Notes: generated from the letters alone by a model not told the origin. DNA of 49,989 nucleotides from Sulfurovum sp. (GCA_026989435.1 JALSJI010000073.1:1-49989), one strand, 5' to 3'. Shown: positions 19,961 through 30,242, numbered from the stretch's first letter. A program made the numbers and translations.

Positions 19961-20195
19961 TTTTGCACTAGCGTGTTTGGGACAATAAATTACCTTTTTT
20001 TACCCTTTACCTTTGTTTGTTCATCAATGTTCATAAAGCGATCAAAAGATCTTATGAGATTTTAAAGAGGGAATTAAAATCCTTACCTAAGCGTAACAGG
20101 GTGGCACTAAGACGGTAATTCAATCTATATTAATAGTATGTTATAAAAGATTCGATACAATCAATTCTTTATCTTATCTAAACAAAGGATAAACA

Positions 20196-23100
20196 ATGAA
20201 AACTCTTTTTTCTATGAAAATGGCTGTATTGATGCTGTTTTTATTCGGTGTTATTATAGGCGCAGCAACATTTATTGAGAATGACTATGGAACACAAACG
20301 GCAAGGGCACTCATCTACAAAACCTTCTGGTTTGAAATATTTCTAGGATACTTCATTGCTATTATAATCTACAATATTATACGTGTAAAAAGCTATAAAA
20401 AAAAATTTCCCGTCTTTCTTTTTCATCTCTCTTTTGTAATTATTGCCATAGGAGCACTGATAACGCGTTATGTCGGATATGAAGGTATCATGGCGATACG
20501 TGAATCAGAGACAAGCCGTACAATGGTCTCGGATGTAAAAAACCTGCAGATTCATGCGAAAGAAGGGAATAAAAGCGCTGTGCTTGAAAAAGAGTTGTTT
20601 TTCTCTACCATGACATCAAACAGTATGCATGAAAGCCTCAATGTAGGCAATAAAAGAGTAGATATTACGCTTTTAGAGTATTTACCCACGGCAGATGAAC
20701 ATGCCGTACCTTCTCCTGAGGGAAAAAAACTTTTAGAATTAAAAATTTCGGCAGGCGGACAAGGAAAAATACACTTTATCGCTAAGGGTGAACAAATCGA
20801 CTTTGGTGCTTTCTATGTCGGTTATGAGATCACTCCTACGGCAGATAAGCCTACCTTTCTTATCAAGGATAAAAAAGATGGATACAGTGTCCACTTCCCC
20901 TTTATCCTGGAAACACTCAATATGAACGATAAAACTTCGGGTACATTACACGGTGGAGAGAATGACTTTAAGCAAAGAATGCTTTACCGTTTTGGAACTA
21001 ATGCTATTGTACTAAAAGATATCCATGAAAAAGCAGTGGTAAAGATAGATTCACACGATCTTAAAACACAACGCGGCGAGCCTGAATACATCAAATGGAA
21101 AATATCTGTCGGCGATCAAAGCAAAATCGTTACGACAAAGCCCTATAAAGGCAGAGTAGGTAAGATACATAGATTTGACATTGACGGTGTGCATATCGAT
21201 ATGCGCGTGGGTGCCAAGCTAATTGAGTTGCCTTTTAGCATTAAACTTGAAGACTTTGAACTAGAACGTTATCCCGGTTCCATGACTCCGGCTTCCTACT
21301 CTAGTAGGGTCGTACTTATAGATAAAGAGGAAAACCTTACTATGCCGTATCATATCTATATGAATCATATTCTTGATTATAAAAATTATCGTTTTTTCCA
21401 GTCCTCCTATGACCCTGATGAAAAAGGTACTGTGCTCTCTGTAAACCATGATCCCGGTACATGGCCTACCTATATTGGCTATATCCTTTTGGCAATTGGT
21501 ATGATATGGTCACTCTTTCATCCAAACGGACGTTTCCAAAAACTGCTTAAAGGTACCAGAAATCTTCAATCAGACTCTGTTACTGCAGGTTTACTCTTTG
21601 CCCTGTTTTTAGCCTTAGCCCCACAACAAATAAAAGCATCATCACCAAAAATTGATGATAATACATTAAAAAGCATGCACGCATATAATTTAGAGCATAC
21701 ACTCAAATTTGGGAAACTCGCAGTACAAGACCACCAAGGCCGCATGAAACCTATGGACACGGTAGCCCATGAAGTCATAGCCAAAATTACAGGCCGTAGT
21801 GTACTGTATGATTTAGAACCTACACAGTTGTTTTTAGGGATGATGATGCAACCCGAACTCTATCAGGAGATTCCTCTAATTAAAATAGGACATAAAAAAA
21901 TAGCCAAAGTACTAGGGCTTGACGAGGATACAAAATTTGCCAAATTCTCCGACTTCTTTTCAAAAGAGGACGGAAAGTATAAAATCTTTGATGCCGTTAC
22001 AATAGCTAGCCAAAAAAAACCGTTAGAAAAATCACAATACGACAAAGAACTTATTAAAATTGATGAACGCGTCAATATCTCCTTTATGACATACCAAGGT
22101 TCACTGCTTCGCATCTATCCAATACCAAACGACGAGAATAACAAATGGATGGCACCGATGGACGCACTTAAAAGTTTCCCCGCGGAAGAGACTAATACCG
22201 TAAAGATGAGCATCTCGGCCTACTTCCAAATGGTAGCACATGCACTCAAGACAGGCAAATGGGATAATGCCGACCTTGCCCTAACAGGCATTTATCGCTA
22301 CCAAAAAAAGTATGGTGCTGCCGTTATTCCAAGCACACGTCATATAGAGATGGAGATTTGGTACAACAAATTGGGTCTCTTTGGAAAACTAGTACCCTTT
22401 TACCTGCTACTAGGTATTATTTTACTTTTCTTTGCATTTATACATATACTTAAACCGACATTCCCTATAAAATGGATTATGCGCATTGCGTGGGCTCTTT
22501 TTATCATTGGGTTTATTATCCATTTAACAGGGCTGGGTATACGCTGGTATATTTCAGGGCATGCGCCGTGGTCTAATGCCTATGAGTCTATTGTCACTAT
22601 CGCTGCATCTACAATGATAGCCGGAATTCTTCTAGCCAAAAACTCACCCTTTGCCCTCGCCGGTGCAGCCATATTGGCAGGGGTGACAATGGGTGTAGCG
22701 CATATGAGCTTTATCAACCCAGAGATTACCAACCTCGTACCGGTACTCAAATCATACTGGCTAATGATCCACGTAGCAACTATTATTTCCGGTGACGGTT
22801 TCCTTGGGCTTGGTTCTATTCTCTCTCTGCTGGTACTTCTTTTGTATATACTCAGAGGAAAAGAGGGCAATGCCAATATTGACCGCTCCATCAAAGAGCT
22901 GACCCACCTCTCTGAAATGGGACTGATTATAGGGCTCATGCTCCTTACTATAGGAAATTTTCTTGGCGGGGTATGGGCAAATGAGTCTTGGGGACGCTAC
23001 TGGGGATGGGACGCCAAAGAGACGTGGGCGGCTGTGACAATCTTGATTTATGCTACCGTACTACACCTGCGCTTTATACCCGTATTGAAATCCAACTTTA

Positions 23101-23291
23101 TCTATAACGTGGCTGCTACCTGGTCTTACTTTACTGTACTGATGACCTATTTTGGTGTCAATTATTACCTCTCGGGGCTTCACTCCTATGCAGCGGGAGA
23201 TCCTGTGCCGATTCCAGTGTGGGTCTACTACGCTGTTGCCGGACTCTTTATGCTAACGCTATTGGCGGCACGAAATAGAAAAATAAGTTAA
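20196..23291 (+). CDS. ccsBA: Cytochrome c biogenesis protein, fused ResB/ResC (CcsBA) type
   Basis: N-terminal ResB-like region and C-terminal CcsA with WWD-type motif (GGVWANESWGRYWGWDAKETWAAVTILIYATVLHLRF). Confidence 0.92.
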   Translation: MKTLFSMKMAVLMLFLFGVIIGAATFIENDYGTQTARALIYKTFWFEIFLGYFIAIIIYNIIRVKSYKKKFPVFLFHLSFVIIAIGALITRYVGYEGIMAIRESETSRTMVSDVKNLQIHAKEGNKSAVLEKELFFSTMTSNSMHESLNVGNKRVDITLLEYLPTADEHAVPSPEGKKLLELKISAGGQGKIHFIAKGEQIDFGAFYVGYEITPTADKPTFLIKDKKDGYSVHFPFILETLNMNDKTSGTLHGGENDFKQRMLYRFGTNAIVLKDIHEKAVVKIDSHDLKTQRGEPEYIKWKISVGDQSKIVTTKPYKGRVGKIHRFDIDGVHIDMRVGAKLIELPFSIKLEDFELERYPGSMTPASYSSRVVLIDKEENLTMPYHIYMNHILDYKNYRFFQSSYDPDEKGTVLSVNHDPGTWPTYIGYILLAIGMIWSLFHPNGRFQKLLKGTRNLQSDSVTAGLLFALFLALAPQQIKASSPKIDDNTLKSMHAYNLEHTLKFGKLAVQDHQGRMKPMDTVAHEVIAKITGRSVLYDLEPTQLFLGMMMQPELYQEIPLIKIGHKKIAKVLGLDEDTKFAKFSDFFSKEDGKYKIFDAVTIASQKKPLEKSQYDKELIKIDERVNISFMTYQGSLLRIYPIPNDENNKWMAPMDALKSFPAEETNTVKMSISAYFQMVAHALKTGKWDNADLALTGIYRYQKKYGAAVIPSTRHIEMEIWYNKLGLFGKLVPFYLLLGIILLFFAFIHILKPTFPIKWIMRIAWALFIIGFIIHLTGLGIRWYISGHAPWSNAYESIVTIAASTMIAGILLAKNSPFALAGAAILAGVTMGVAHMSFINPEITNLVPVLKSYWLMIHVATIISGDGFLGLGSILSLLVLLLYILRGKEGNANIDRSIKELTHLSEMGLIIGLMLLTIGNFLGGVWANESWGRYWGWDAKETWAAVTILIYATVLHLRFIPVLKSNFIYNVAATWSYFTVLMTYFGVNYYLSGLHSYAAGDPVPIPVWVYYAVAGLFMLTLLAARNRKIS

Positions 23292-23344
23292 CATTTTATT
23301 TATTTTATTATAATTACAGAGTAGATTAACTAAAAGGAGAGAGA

Positions 23345-23779
23345 ATGTTAAATGAATTTAAAGAGTTTCTCATTAAGGGAAATATGGTAGATATGGCCGT
23401 TGGCTTTATCTTTGGCGGTGCTTTTGGAACAGTGATCAAATCAATGGTAGACAATGTAATTATGCCACCCATTGGTATGCTAATGGGTGGGGTTGATTTC
23501 TCGCAACTCTTTATTAACCTCAGTGACAAAGAGTATGCCACCCTTGAAGCATTGGATAAAGCAGGTGCTCCGGCCATTAAATATGGGCAGTTCATCAATG
23601 ATACAATCTCATTTGTCATCCTTGGTTTTGTACTCTTTATGATGATCAAAGCCTATAATAGACTAAAAAGAGAAGCACCCCAAGAGGAAGCACCCACGGA
23701 AAAAATATGTGGCGAATGTGCGATGAGTATCCCGGTTGATGCTAAAAAATGCGGATACTGTGGAAACACCAACGTATAA
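23345..23779 (+). CDS. mscL: Large-conductance mechanosensitive channel MscL with C-terminal zinc-ribbon-like tail
   Basis: MscL TM1 (FLIKGNMVDMAVGFIFGGAFGTVIKSMVDNVIMPPIG) and TM2, then KICGECAMSIPVDAKKCGYCGN. Confidence 0.9.
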   Translation: MLNEFKEFLIKGNMVDMAVGFIFGGAFGTVIKSMVDNVIMPPIGMLMGGVDFSQLFINLSDKEYATLEALDKAGAPAIKYGQFINDTISFVILGFVLFMMIKAYNRLKREAPQEEAPTEKICGECAMSIPVDAKKCGYCGNTNV

Positions 23780-23804
23780 TTCTTATCTGACATAGGCTCT
23801 TTGC

Positions 23805-24446
23805 CTATGTAATTATTCTCTTGATTACTTCAGAACACACCGTTAAACCTACTGTGCCCGTTACTGCTACACAGGAACCTTTCTCTTTACATTTATCATC
23901 TTCAGGTGAAAAGACTACTGTAAAGTTCCTATCAAATTTAGCTTTTTTTAACTCGTTGCGAATCTTCCGTGCAAGTGCATCACCGTATGTTTTCCAGATG
24001 GAGGCTACTTCTACTTTACTTGCATCGTATCGTTTGGCCGAACCTAAAGCCATAATGAGCTTTTTATAACACTTTTTTGCCACCTCTATCTTCACTTTGG
24101 TCGTATCGGCTGCATCTATAACTAAATCATAAGGATCAAAATCAAACGCCTCCACCCATGCCATATCCATACGTTGATTGACGGTTGTAATCTCAGGGTA
24201 GAGATCCTTGAGCCTCTCTACTTTTACCGCCCCTACCGCTTCAGAGCCTATTTGTCTGTTTTGATTGGTTTCGTCATAGACGTCAAAATCGAGTATCGTA
24301 ATATCACCCACCCCGGAACGATACAGACAATCTAATGCATAAGAGCCTACACCGCCCACACCTAAGATGAGTATCTTGGATGTTTGAAGTTTTTTAAAAT
24401 TCTCTTCCCCAAAAAGCATACGGCAACGCTCATATCTCAAAGCCAA
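23805..24446 (-). CDS. ThiF/TcdA-type E1-like adenylyltransferase
   Basis: ILGVGGVGSYALDCLYRSGVGDITILDFDVYDETNQNRQ nucleotide-binding motif; VIDAADTTKVK. Confidence 0.88.
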   Translation of the reverse strand: MALRYERCRMLFGEENFKKLQTSKILILGVGGVGSYALDCLYRSGVGDITILDFDVYDETNQNRQIGSEAVGAVKVERLKDLYPEITTVNQRMDMAWVEAFDFDPYDLVIDAADTTKVKIEVAKKCYKKLIMALGSAKRYDASKVEVASIWKTYGDALARKIRNELKKAKFDRNFTVVFSPEDDKCKEKGSCVAVTGTVGLTVCSEVIKRIIT

Positions 24447-25216
24447 TTTCCTAAGTTTTCAATCTCATCATAAGCGGTCATATCTAAATGCACAGGAGTG
24501 AGCGAAACATAGCCGTCACTTACCGCCTCAAAGTCTGTCGTATGCCCTTTGGTATCCATCCATCCTAGCTCCGGTAAACCTATCCAGTAGTACTCTTTGC
24601 CGCGTGGGTTATAGTGCACTTCGGCATTGTGCGCATAGAGTCTATTTCCCGCACGCGTGACCTTAAATCCCTTACATGCTTTAGAAGGAATAGGGGGGAT
24701 ATTCACATTGATAAATTTACGTGGAGACAAAGGAAAAGTCTCGTTAAAAATCTTCTCCACCAAAGAGAAAATGCTCTGCTTGGCCAAAGTATAGCCAAAC
24801 TCCTCAATGCTTTTACCCTGTTCGGCATAGACCTGAGAGACAGCAATAGCAGGAATACCCTGAAGCACCGCTTCCATCGCAGCTGAAGCAGTACCGGAGT
24901 AGGTAATATCCTCACCCATATTGGAACCTATGTTAATGCCAGAGATAACCAAATCGGGTTTTTTTCTCTCTCTAAAAAGTTTGTTGAGTGCCAAAAAAAT
25001 ACAATCTGAAGGTGTGCCGTCATCTAGCTTATAAAAATCCTCTTCTATCTCTATGAAGCTAAGCGGTCTTGTAAGGGTAAGCGAATGCCCACAAGCAGAC
25101 TTCTCCGTACTGGGAGCTACTACCGTTACTTTGGCAATAGCTCTAAGTGCTTCTATAAGCGCCAAAAGCCCTTTGGACTCGTAACCGTCGTCGTTGGTGA
25201 CTAAAATGTGTTTCAT
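24437..25216 (-). CDS. surE: 5'/3'-nucleotidase SurE
   Basis: ILVTNDDGYESKGL, VVAPSTEKSACGHSLT, VISGINIGSNMGEDITYSGTASAAMEA. Confidence 0.93.
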   Translation of the reverse strand: MKHILVTNDDGYESKGLLALIEALRAIAKVTVVAPSTEKSACGHSLTLTRPLSFIEIEEDFYKLDDGTPSDCIFLALNKLFRERKKPDLVISGINIGSNMGEDITYSGTASAAMEAVLQGIPAIAVSQVYAEQGKSIEEFGYTLAKQSIFSLVEKIFNETFPLSPRKFINVNIPPIPSKACKGFKVTRAGNRLYAHNAEVHYNPRGKEYYWIGLPELGWMDTKGHTTDFEAVSDGYVSLTPVHLDMTAYDEIENLGNWL

Positions 25217-25332
25217 GGTGGTATGCTCTTTTTGTAAGATATGATATTATAGCCAATAAATCTTGTGCTATAATCCTTATTGTGGCTTATGTAAAACAAA
25301 ATCCCCTATCACTAGAATACTTGCTATTACCT

Positions 25333-25360
25333 CAAAAGAGGTTTTAAGCGACCTCTTTTG
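25333..25360. other. Strong stem-loop in the surE-greA intergenic region
   Basis: CAAAAGAGGT-tttaagcg-ACCTCTTTTG, a perfect 10-bp stem with 8-nt loop. Confidence 0.6.
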
Positions 25361-25362
25361 CG

Positions 25363-25449
25363 TCTCGAACCGACACATGAGATGTATTTAAATATTTTTA
25401 TTCCAAATTCTGCTAAAACATCTAACATTCTCGAACCGACACATGAGAT
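25363..25449. repeat. Two 21-bp direct repeats TCTCGAACCGACACATGAGAT (25363-25383, 25429-25449), 66-bp period
   Basis: Exact repeat copies read directly from the sequence. Confidence 0.85.
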
Positions 25450-25654
25450 ACCTTTGAAATAGGTGGAAAAAACAAAAACTTCAAACAAATAAAAAAATAC
25501 CTAACTCATATGTAGTAGCATATGACATAGAGATAGGCTTTTAGAATAAGATACCTCTTTGGATTTTTGGGATGATCTACTAATGAAAAAGGATCAAAAA
25601 GTTGTAGATAAATGAAAATAGTTTAGAACAATAGGGCATATAAACAATCTTTGC

Positions 25655-25660
25655 TATAAT
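25655..25660 (+). promoter_or_regulatory. Candidate sigma70 -10 box for greA
   Basis: ttgcTATAAT about 31 bp upstream of the greA start; a similar gtgcTATAAT lies at 25269-25274. Confidence 0.4.
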
Positions 25661-25690
25661 ACCTAAACAATACACTAACAAGGATCATTC

Positions 25691-26179
25691 GTGCAAAAAG
25701 AGCCGATGTTGGAAATAACCTATAAGAGATTGAGTGAAGAGCTAGAGCAGTTAAAAACCCATGAACGCGGCAAAATAGCCAAAGTCATCGATGAAGCCAG
25801 AGAACTCGGTGACTTGAAGGAGAATGCCGAATACCACGCAGCTAAAGAGAAGCAGGGGCTTATGGAGGCACGTATCGCAGAGCTTACGGATATAATAGGG
25901 CGGGCTCAGGTGATTGACCCCTCTACTTTGGCACATGAGCGTATAAGCTTTGGGTCTACTGTGGTGATGACAGACCAAGAGACAGATGAGGAGCTTCGCT
26001 ACACGATAGTAGGGGGTACTGAATCCAATCCAAATCACGGACTCATCTCCATACATTCGCCTGTAGCAAAGGCACTCTTAGGAAAAGAGGAGGGGGATGA
26101 AGTAGAGATCACCCTGCCTTCTGGAAAACGTACCTATGATATAGAAGAGATACTCTATACAGAGATTCAATTAGGATAA
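25691..26179 (+). CDS. greA: Transcription elongation factor GreA
   Basis: GTG start; MQKEPM..., ARELGDLKENAEYHAAKEKQGLMEARI, HSPVAKALLGKEEGDEVEI. Confidence 0.93.
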   Translation: MQKEPMLEITYKRLSEELEQLKTHERGKIAKVIDEARELGDLKENAEYHAAKEKQGLMEARIAELTDIIGRAQVIDPSTLAHERISFGSTVVMTDQETDEELRYTIVGGTESNPNHGLISIHSPVAKALLGKEEGDEVEITLPSGKRTYDIEEILYTEIQLG

Positions 26180-26182
26180 ACC

Positions 26183-27190
26183 ATGATAAAAGCAGGTATC
26201 ATAGGCGCAAGCGGCTATACGGGTCTCGAACTGATTAAAATCCTCAGCAAACATAGAGGCTTCAAACTCGACTATATCGCCACTTCTCAAGGTGATAACA
26301 CTGTAGAAACACTGCACCCCTCTTTGACATCGGTGATAGATATACCGGTAGAAAAAGCAGATATAAACAGAGCCGCAGAGTGCTGCGAACTTGTTTTTTT
26401 GGCACTGCCGCACAAAGCATCGATGGGCTTTGCCAAAGCTCTGCTAGACAAAGGCGTAAAAGTAGTAGACCTCTCTGCCGACTATCGTTTGACACTCAAG
26501 AACTATGAAGCGTACTACTGCCCCCATGAAGACAAAGTGCATCTACAAGATGCCGTCTACGGCTTAATAGAGTATTATCGCCAAAGTCTCAAAAACACAC
26601 ACCTAGCAGCCGTACCAGGATGCTATCCTACGGCAGCACTCTTGGGTATTTTACCTTTGATACCCTATATGGATACCGCTTCACCTCTTTTTATCGATGC
26701 CAAATCGGGAGTAAGCGGTGCAGGAAAAAAGCTAACGGAAAAAAACAGCTTTGTGCATATCAATGAAAATATCTTCGCCTATAATCCTCTTCATCACCGT
26801 CATGCCCCTGAGATTTCGGAGAAAATAGAAAAGATACATGGCGTAAAAATGCATATCAATTTTGTACCGCACCTCATCCCTGCCACACGTGGAGAACTTG
26901 TCAGTATCTATGGCACACTCAAAGAAGAGATTGACCCGCTTGAGGTACTCAAAGCACACTATAAGGATGAGACCTTTATACGCATACGCCGGAATCCTGT
27001 AGATATCAAAAGTACTGCAGGGACACACTTTTGTGATATATTTGCAGCCAAAAACGGCAATGCCCTGTTTATCTCTTCTGCTATAGACAATCTATTGCGC
27101 GGAGCCTCTTCTCAGGCAGTAGCAGCAGCCAATCTCATGTGTGGCTATGATGAGGAGATAGGCTTACCTGATATTTCTTCTATGCCATAA
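26183..27190 (+). CDS. argC: N-acetyl-gamma-glutamyl-phosphate reductase
   Basis: AGIIGASGYTGLELIKIL, AAVPGCYPTAALLGI, KSGVSGAGKKLTEKNSF. Confidence 0.93.
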   Translation: MIKAGIIGASGYTGLELIKILSKHRGFKLDYIATSQGDNTVETLHPSLTSVIDIPVEKADINRAAECCELVFLALPHKASMGFAKALLDKGVKVVDLSADYRLTLKNYEAYYCPHEDKVHLQDAVYGLIEYYRQSLKNTHLAAVPGCYPTAALLGILPLIPYMDTASPLFIDAKSGVSGAGKKLTEKNSFVHINENIFAYNPLHHRHAPEISEKIEKIHGVKMHINFVPHLIPATRGELVSIYGTLKEEIDPLEVLKAHYKDETFIRIRRNPVDIKSTAGTHFCDIFAAKNGNALFISSAIDNLLRGASSQAVAAANLMCGYDEEIGLPDISSMP

Positions 27191-27198
27191 ATAATATT

Positions 27199-27882
27199 AT
27201 GCTTAGTATTAAACAAAACGCTATCTTCATTGCCGATGCACACTATCCTCACCATGGTGATGCATTTTTCGTTCTACTTGAACATATAGAGCGTGGCAGG
27301 ATAAAAACTCCCCAACTCTTTTTATTAGGCGACAACTTTGATCTGCTCTTTGGATACAATCACTATATACAAACATTCTCACATAAAGCCATCACACTGC
27401 TCCAGAGACTTTCACACAGCCTTGAGATACACTATTTTGAGGGCAATCATGACTTCTGCCTCAAAGATATATTTACAAATATTAAAGTCTATACAAGGGA
27501 GCAGCAACCGATACTGTTTACTTTAAAAGAGAAAAAAGTAGCGCTCGCTCACGGCGACAAGTATGCTACGGGTTTTGGCTATAATCTTTATTGTAGCGCC
27601 TTACGAAACAAAACCTCCCTCAAGCTGCTAAAACCTCTGCAAAAGCCTATTATAGACCATGTTGTCAAGAGACTTGCCCAAAAAGATATCTGCCATACAT
27701 TTAAAGGATTTGAAAAACGTGTAGAGTGCATACTAAAATATTATGAAGATGTGGATTTAGTCATTGAAGGGCACTTCCATCAATCACGAATCATAGGTAA
27801 ATATATCTCTCTGCCTTCACTGGCATGCCAAGGTCAAGTAGGAGTAGCAAAAGAGGGTACAATAGTATTCCAACACCTCTAA
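27199..27882 (+). CDS. Metallophosphoesterase, UDP-2,3-diacylglucosamine diphosphatase-like
   Basis: DAHYPHHGD, LGDNFDLLFG, FEGNHDFCLK, VIEGHFHQ. Confidence 0.8.
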   Translation: MLSIKQNAIFIADAHYPHHGDAFFVLLEHIERGRIKTPQLFLLGDNFDLLFGYNHYIQTFSHKAITLLQRLSHSLEIHYFEGNHDFCLKDIFTNIKVYTREQQPILFTLKEKKVALAHGDKYATGFGYNLYCSALRNKTSLKLLKPLQKPIIDHVVKRLAQKDICHTFKGFEKRVECILKYYEDVDLVIEGHFHQSRIIGKYISLPSLACQGQVGVAKEGTIVFQHL

Positions 27883-28305
27883 ATGTCCTATCTTACGCTT
27901 TTTTTCACCTCTTTTCTGGCAGCAACGCTCCTGCCCCTTGGCTCTGAAGCATTGCTACTCTACCATATCTCCCAAGATCATGCTCCTTTTCTATTATGGT
28001 TGAGTGCAACCATAGGCAATACACTAGGCTCTACACTCAATTACTGGGTGGGACTTAAAGGTGAGGGCTATCTACGGACAAAAGGATATCTCTCCAAAAA
28101 GCGACTAGAAAACTATAGAAAAAAGTTTGATAACTATGGAGGATGGAGTCTGCTCTTCTCTTGGATCCCCGTGATTGGAGATCCCCTGACACTGATAGCA
28201 GGTATGCTACACTACAACTTTCGATATTTTGTCTCTATCGTTTTCCTGGCAAAAGGACTCCGTTATGCTACAGTGATTTTCCTAGCAAGCTCTTTATCTG
28301 TATAA
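27883..28305 (+). CDS. YqaA/DedA-like small membrane protein
   Basis: SFLAATLLPLGSEALLLYH, GNTLGSTLNYWVG, WSLLFSWIPVIGDPLTLIAGMLHYNF. Confidence 0.82.
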   Translation: MSYLTLFFTSFLAATLLPLGSEALLLYHISQDHAPFLLWLSATIGNTLGSTLNYWVGLKGEGYLRTKGYLSKKRLENYRKKFDNYGGWSLLFSWIPVIGDPLTLIAGMLHYNFRYFVSIVFLAKGLRYATVIFLASSLSV

Positions 28306-28592
28306 AAAGAGCCAAACGGCACAAGGGAGAGAAGCGTATATTTTCCCATCTCTTTCCAACTAAGAGCTGCTTCTTTTTTGGCTTCAAATATCTGATAGAT
28401 AAAGGCAAGTACCAACAAGCCGTGTATCATCCCTACAATCTTTGTTGCCATTGGTATCCCCATCATATACTTCATCGGCATCGCCACAAAGAGTAAAATA
28501 AGAAAAGAGATTCCTTCTATTTTGTTAATCAGTTTAAATCGCTTTAATTCAGACATATTTTCTCCTATATAAAATTTAAGAAGTATATCCAA
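28263..28592 (-). CDS. DUF3817 family membrane protein
   Basis: EGISFLILLFVAMPMKYMMGIPMATKIVGMIHGLLVLAFIY. Likely start is MSELKR, at about 28556. Confidence 0.82.
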   Translation of the reverse strand: MDILLKFYIGENMSELKRFKLINKIEGISFLILLFVAMPMKYMMGIPMATKIVGMIHGLLVLAFIYQIFEAKKEAALSWKEMGKYTLLSLVPFGSFYTDKELARKITVA

Positions 28593-28608
28593 AGAAGGTT
28601 AATGCCTA

Positions 28609-29529
28609 TCAACCAATCAGTTTTTTACATAAATCAAAACGATTATGTGTCATAAGGTGCACCTTGCCATGGGCTTTCATAATATCGTCAAAGATAGTTT
28701 TTGAGAGCCTAAACCCTACCTCTTTCTCTTTTTCTACACTATCCATAGAGGCCAAATTCATATCATCGATAATCGTTTTGGGTACAGAGATACCGGGTAC
28801 TTTGTCGTTAATGAAGTTTGCCGTCCTAGCCGATACTATGGGAAACTGCCCCAAAACCAATTGCGCCTCTTTTGCCGTATCCCGTATACTTAGCGATTTT
28901 GCCTCTTCAAAGATCTCTAAAAGCTCTTTTGCCCTCTCTAAATCATAGACAGGCTGCGTAATAATCGCACGTGCACCGTAATTGAGTTTTTTGACCATAC
29001 GCTTTTGCAGTGTTTTCATATCTCTTGCATAGGAGTTTGTCACGGCAAAAGGGTAGATAGGCTTGGGTCGTGGCATCAAAGGTTTATTCGAATAGGATAC
29101 ACCGCTATTAAGGTGATAAATAATGCTTAATAATAATGTAGAATCACGCTCAACCACACCTTTGACTTCCGGCTGGTCCGAGAATTTTGCAGGATCCCCC
29201 GTAAGTGCAAGAATACAGCGTAAATCAAAATCATTTGCTCCAAGCAGGGTAGACTGCAGCGAGAGCTTATTTTTGTCTCTCATACTCATCGTAGCAATCA
29301 CCGGTTTGCCAAAGGCCTGCTGTACCTTGATCGCAGAGAGTACACCGGACATTTTGAGTTTTGCCAAAGGATTATCCGTACAGGAAAACCCTGTGACCCT
29401 CTCATGCAGACCATGCTTGCGAATATCCTCGATAAGCCCCTGAATCGATGCACCGTGAGGGGGGTTGATTTCCACGGTAATAAACTTCTGCGTCTTATGA
29501 CATAAAAAATCACAAAATTCTTTAAACAT
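28609..29529 (-). CDS. metF: Methylenetetrahydrofolate reductase
   Basis: VEINPPHGAS, CILALTGDPAKF, RAIITQPVYDLERA, fitting the MTHFR pattern. Confidence 0.85.
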   Translation of the reverse strand: MFKEFCDFLCHKTQKFITVEINPPHGASIQGLIEDIRKHGLHERVTGFSCTDNPLAKLKMSGVLSAIKVQQAFGKPVIATMSMRDKNKLSLQSTLLGANDFDLRCILALTGDPAKFSDQPEVKGVVERDSTLLLSIIYHLNSGVSYSNKPLMPRPKPIYPFAVTNSYARDMKTLQKRMVKKLNYGARAIITQPVYDLERAKELLEIFEEAKSLSIRDTAKEAQLVLGQFPIVSARTANFINDKVPGISVPKTIIDDMNLASMDSVEKEKEVGFRLSKTIFDDIMKAHGKVHLMTHNRFDLCKKLIG

Positions 29530-29593
29530 TGCTTCACTCTTTCATTTTTTATTTTGCTATAATTCTACCTAAAATATACATAGAGGTATACAC

Positions 29594-30223
29594 ATGTCCA
29601 AACTTGCAGTCTTTGATTTTGACTCTACCCTGATGGATGGAGAGACAATAGATTATTTTGCACAGATACTGGGTCTTAAAGAAAAAGTAGTCTCAATTAC
29701 AGAGCGTGCTATGGCGGGAGAGTTGGACTTTTATGCCTCTTTGGTCGAGCGTGCCGCTCTACTCAAAGGTCTACCTCAGAGCAAAATCAAAGAGATATGC
29801 AACAGCTTACCCATGATGCCGGGTGCCAAAGAGACGGTTACCAAGCTCAAAACCAAAGGCTATAAAGTAGTCTGCTTCTCCGGAGGCTTTAGAGATGCTA
29901 CCCGACCCGCATGTATGACCCTGGGTATTGATGCAGATTTTGCCAACTTCCTGCATGCAGATGAAAGAGGTATACTCACCGGTGCCGTCGGAGGAGAGAT
30001 GATGCATGCTAAGGCGAAAGGAGAGATGCTCGTGCGTTTGCAAACCCTGCTAGGTATTCATAGAAAAGATACGCTTGTAGTAGGTGACGGGGCCAATGAT
30101 CTAAGTATGTTTGCCCATGCAGACAAACGTGTGGCATTCCGTGCCAAGCCTATTCTCAAAGAGGCTGCCACACATTGTATCGATACCAAAGATTTAACAG
30201 CAATACTCAAAATCATCCAGTAA
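29594..30223 (+). CDS. serB: Phosphoserine phosphatase
   Basis: HAD motifs FDFDSTLMDGETID, FSGGF, VVGDGANDLSMF. Confidence 0.9.
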   Translation: MSKLAVFDFDSTLMDGETIDYFAQILGLKEKVVSITERAMAGELDFYASLVERAALLKGLPQSKIKEICNSLPMMPGAKETVTKLKTKGYKVVCFSGGFRDATRPACMTLGIDADFANFLHADERGILTGAVGGEMMHAKAKGEMLVRLQTLLGIHRKDTLVVGDGANDLSMFAHADKRVAFRAKPILKEAATHCIDTKDLTAILKIIQ

Positions 30224-30242
30224 CCATAACGCTGCTAGAAGA

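Noticed and set aside
25363-25449. CRISPR array
   Set aside because: Only two repeat copies, 21 bp conserved, no cas genes in the window; kept as an unexplained repeat.
25363-25449. tRNA gene suggested by GGTTCGA on the minus strand
   Set aside because: T-stem does not pair correctly in standard register, and no D-arm, anticodon arm or acceptor stem was found.
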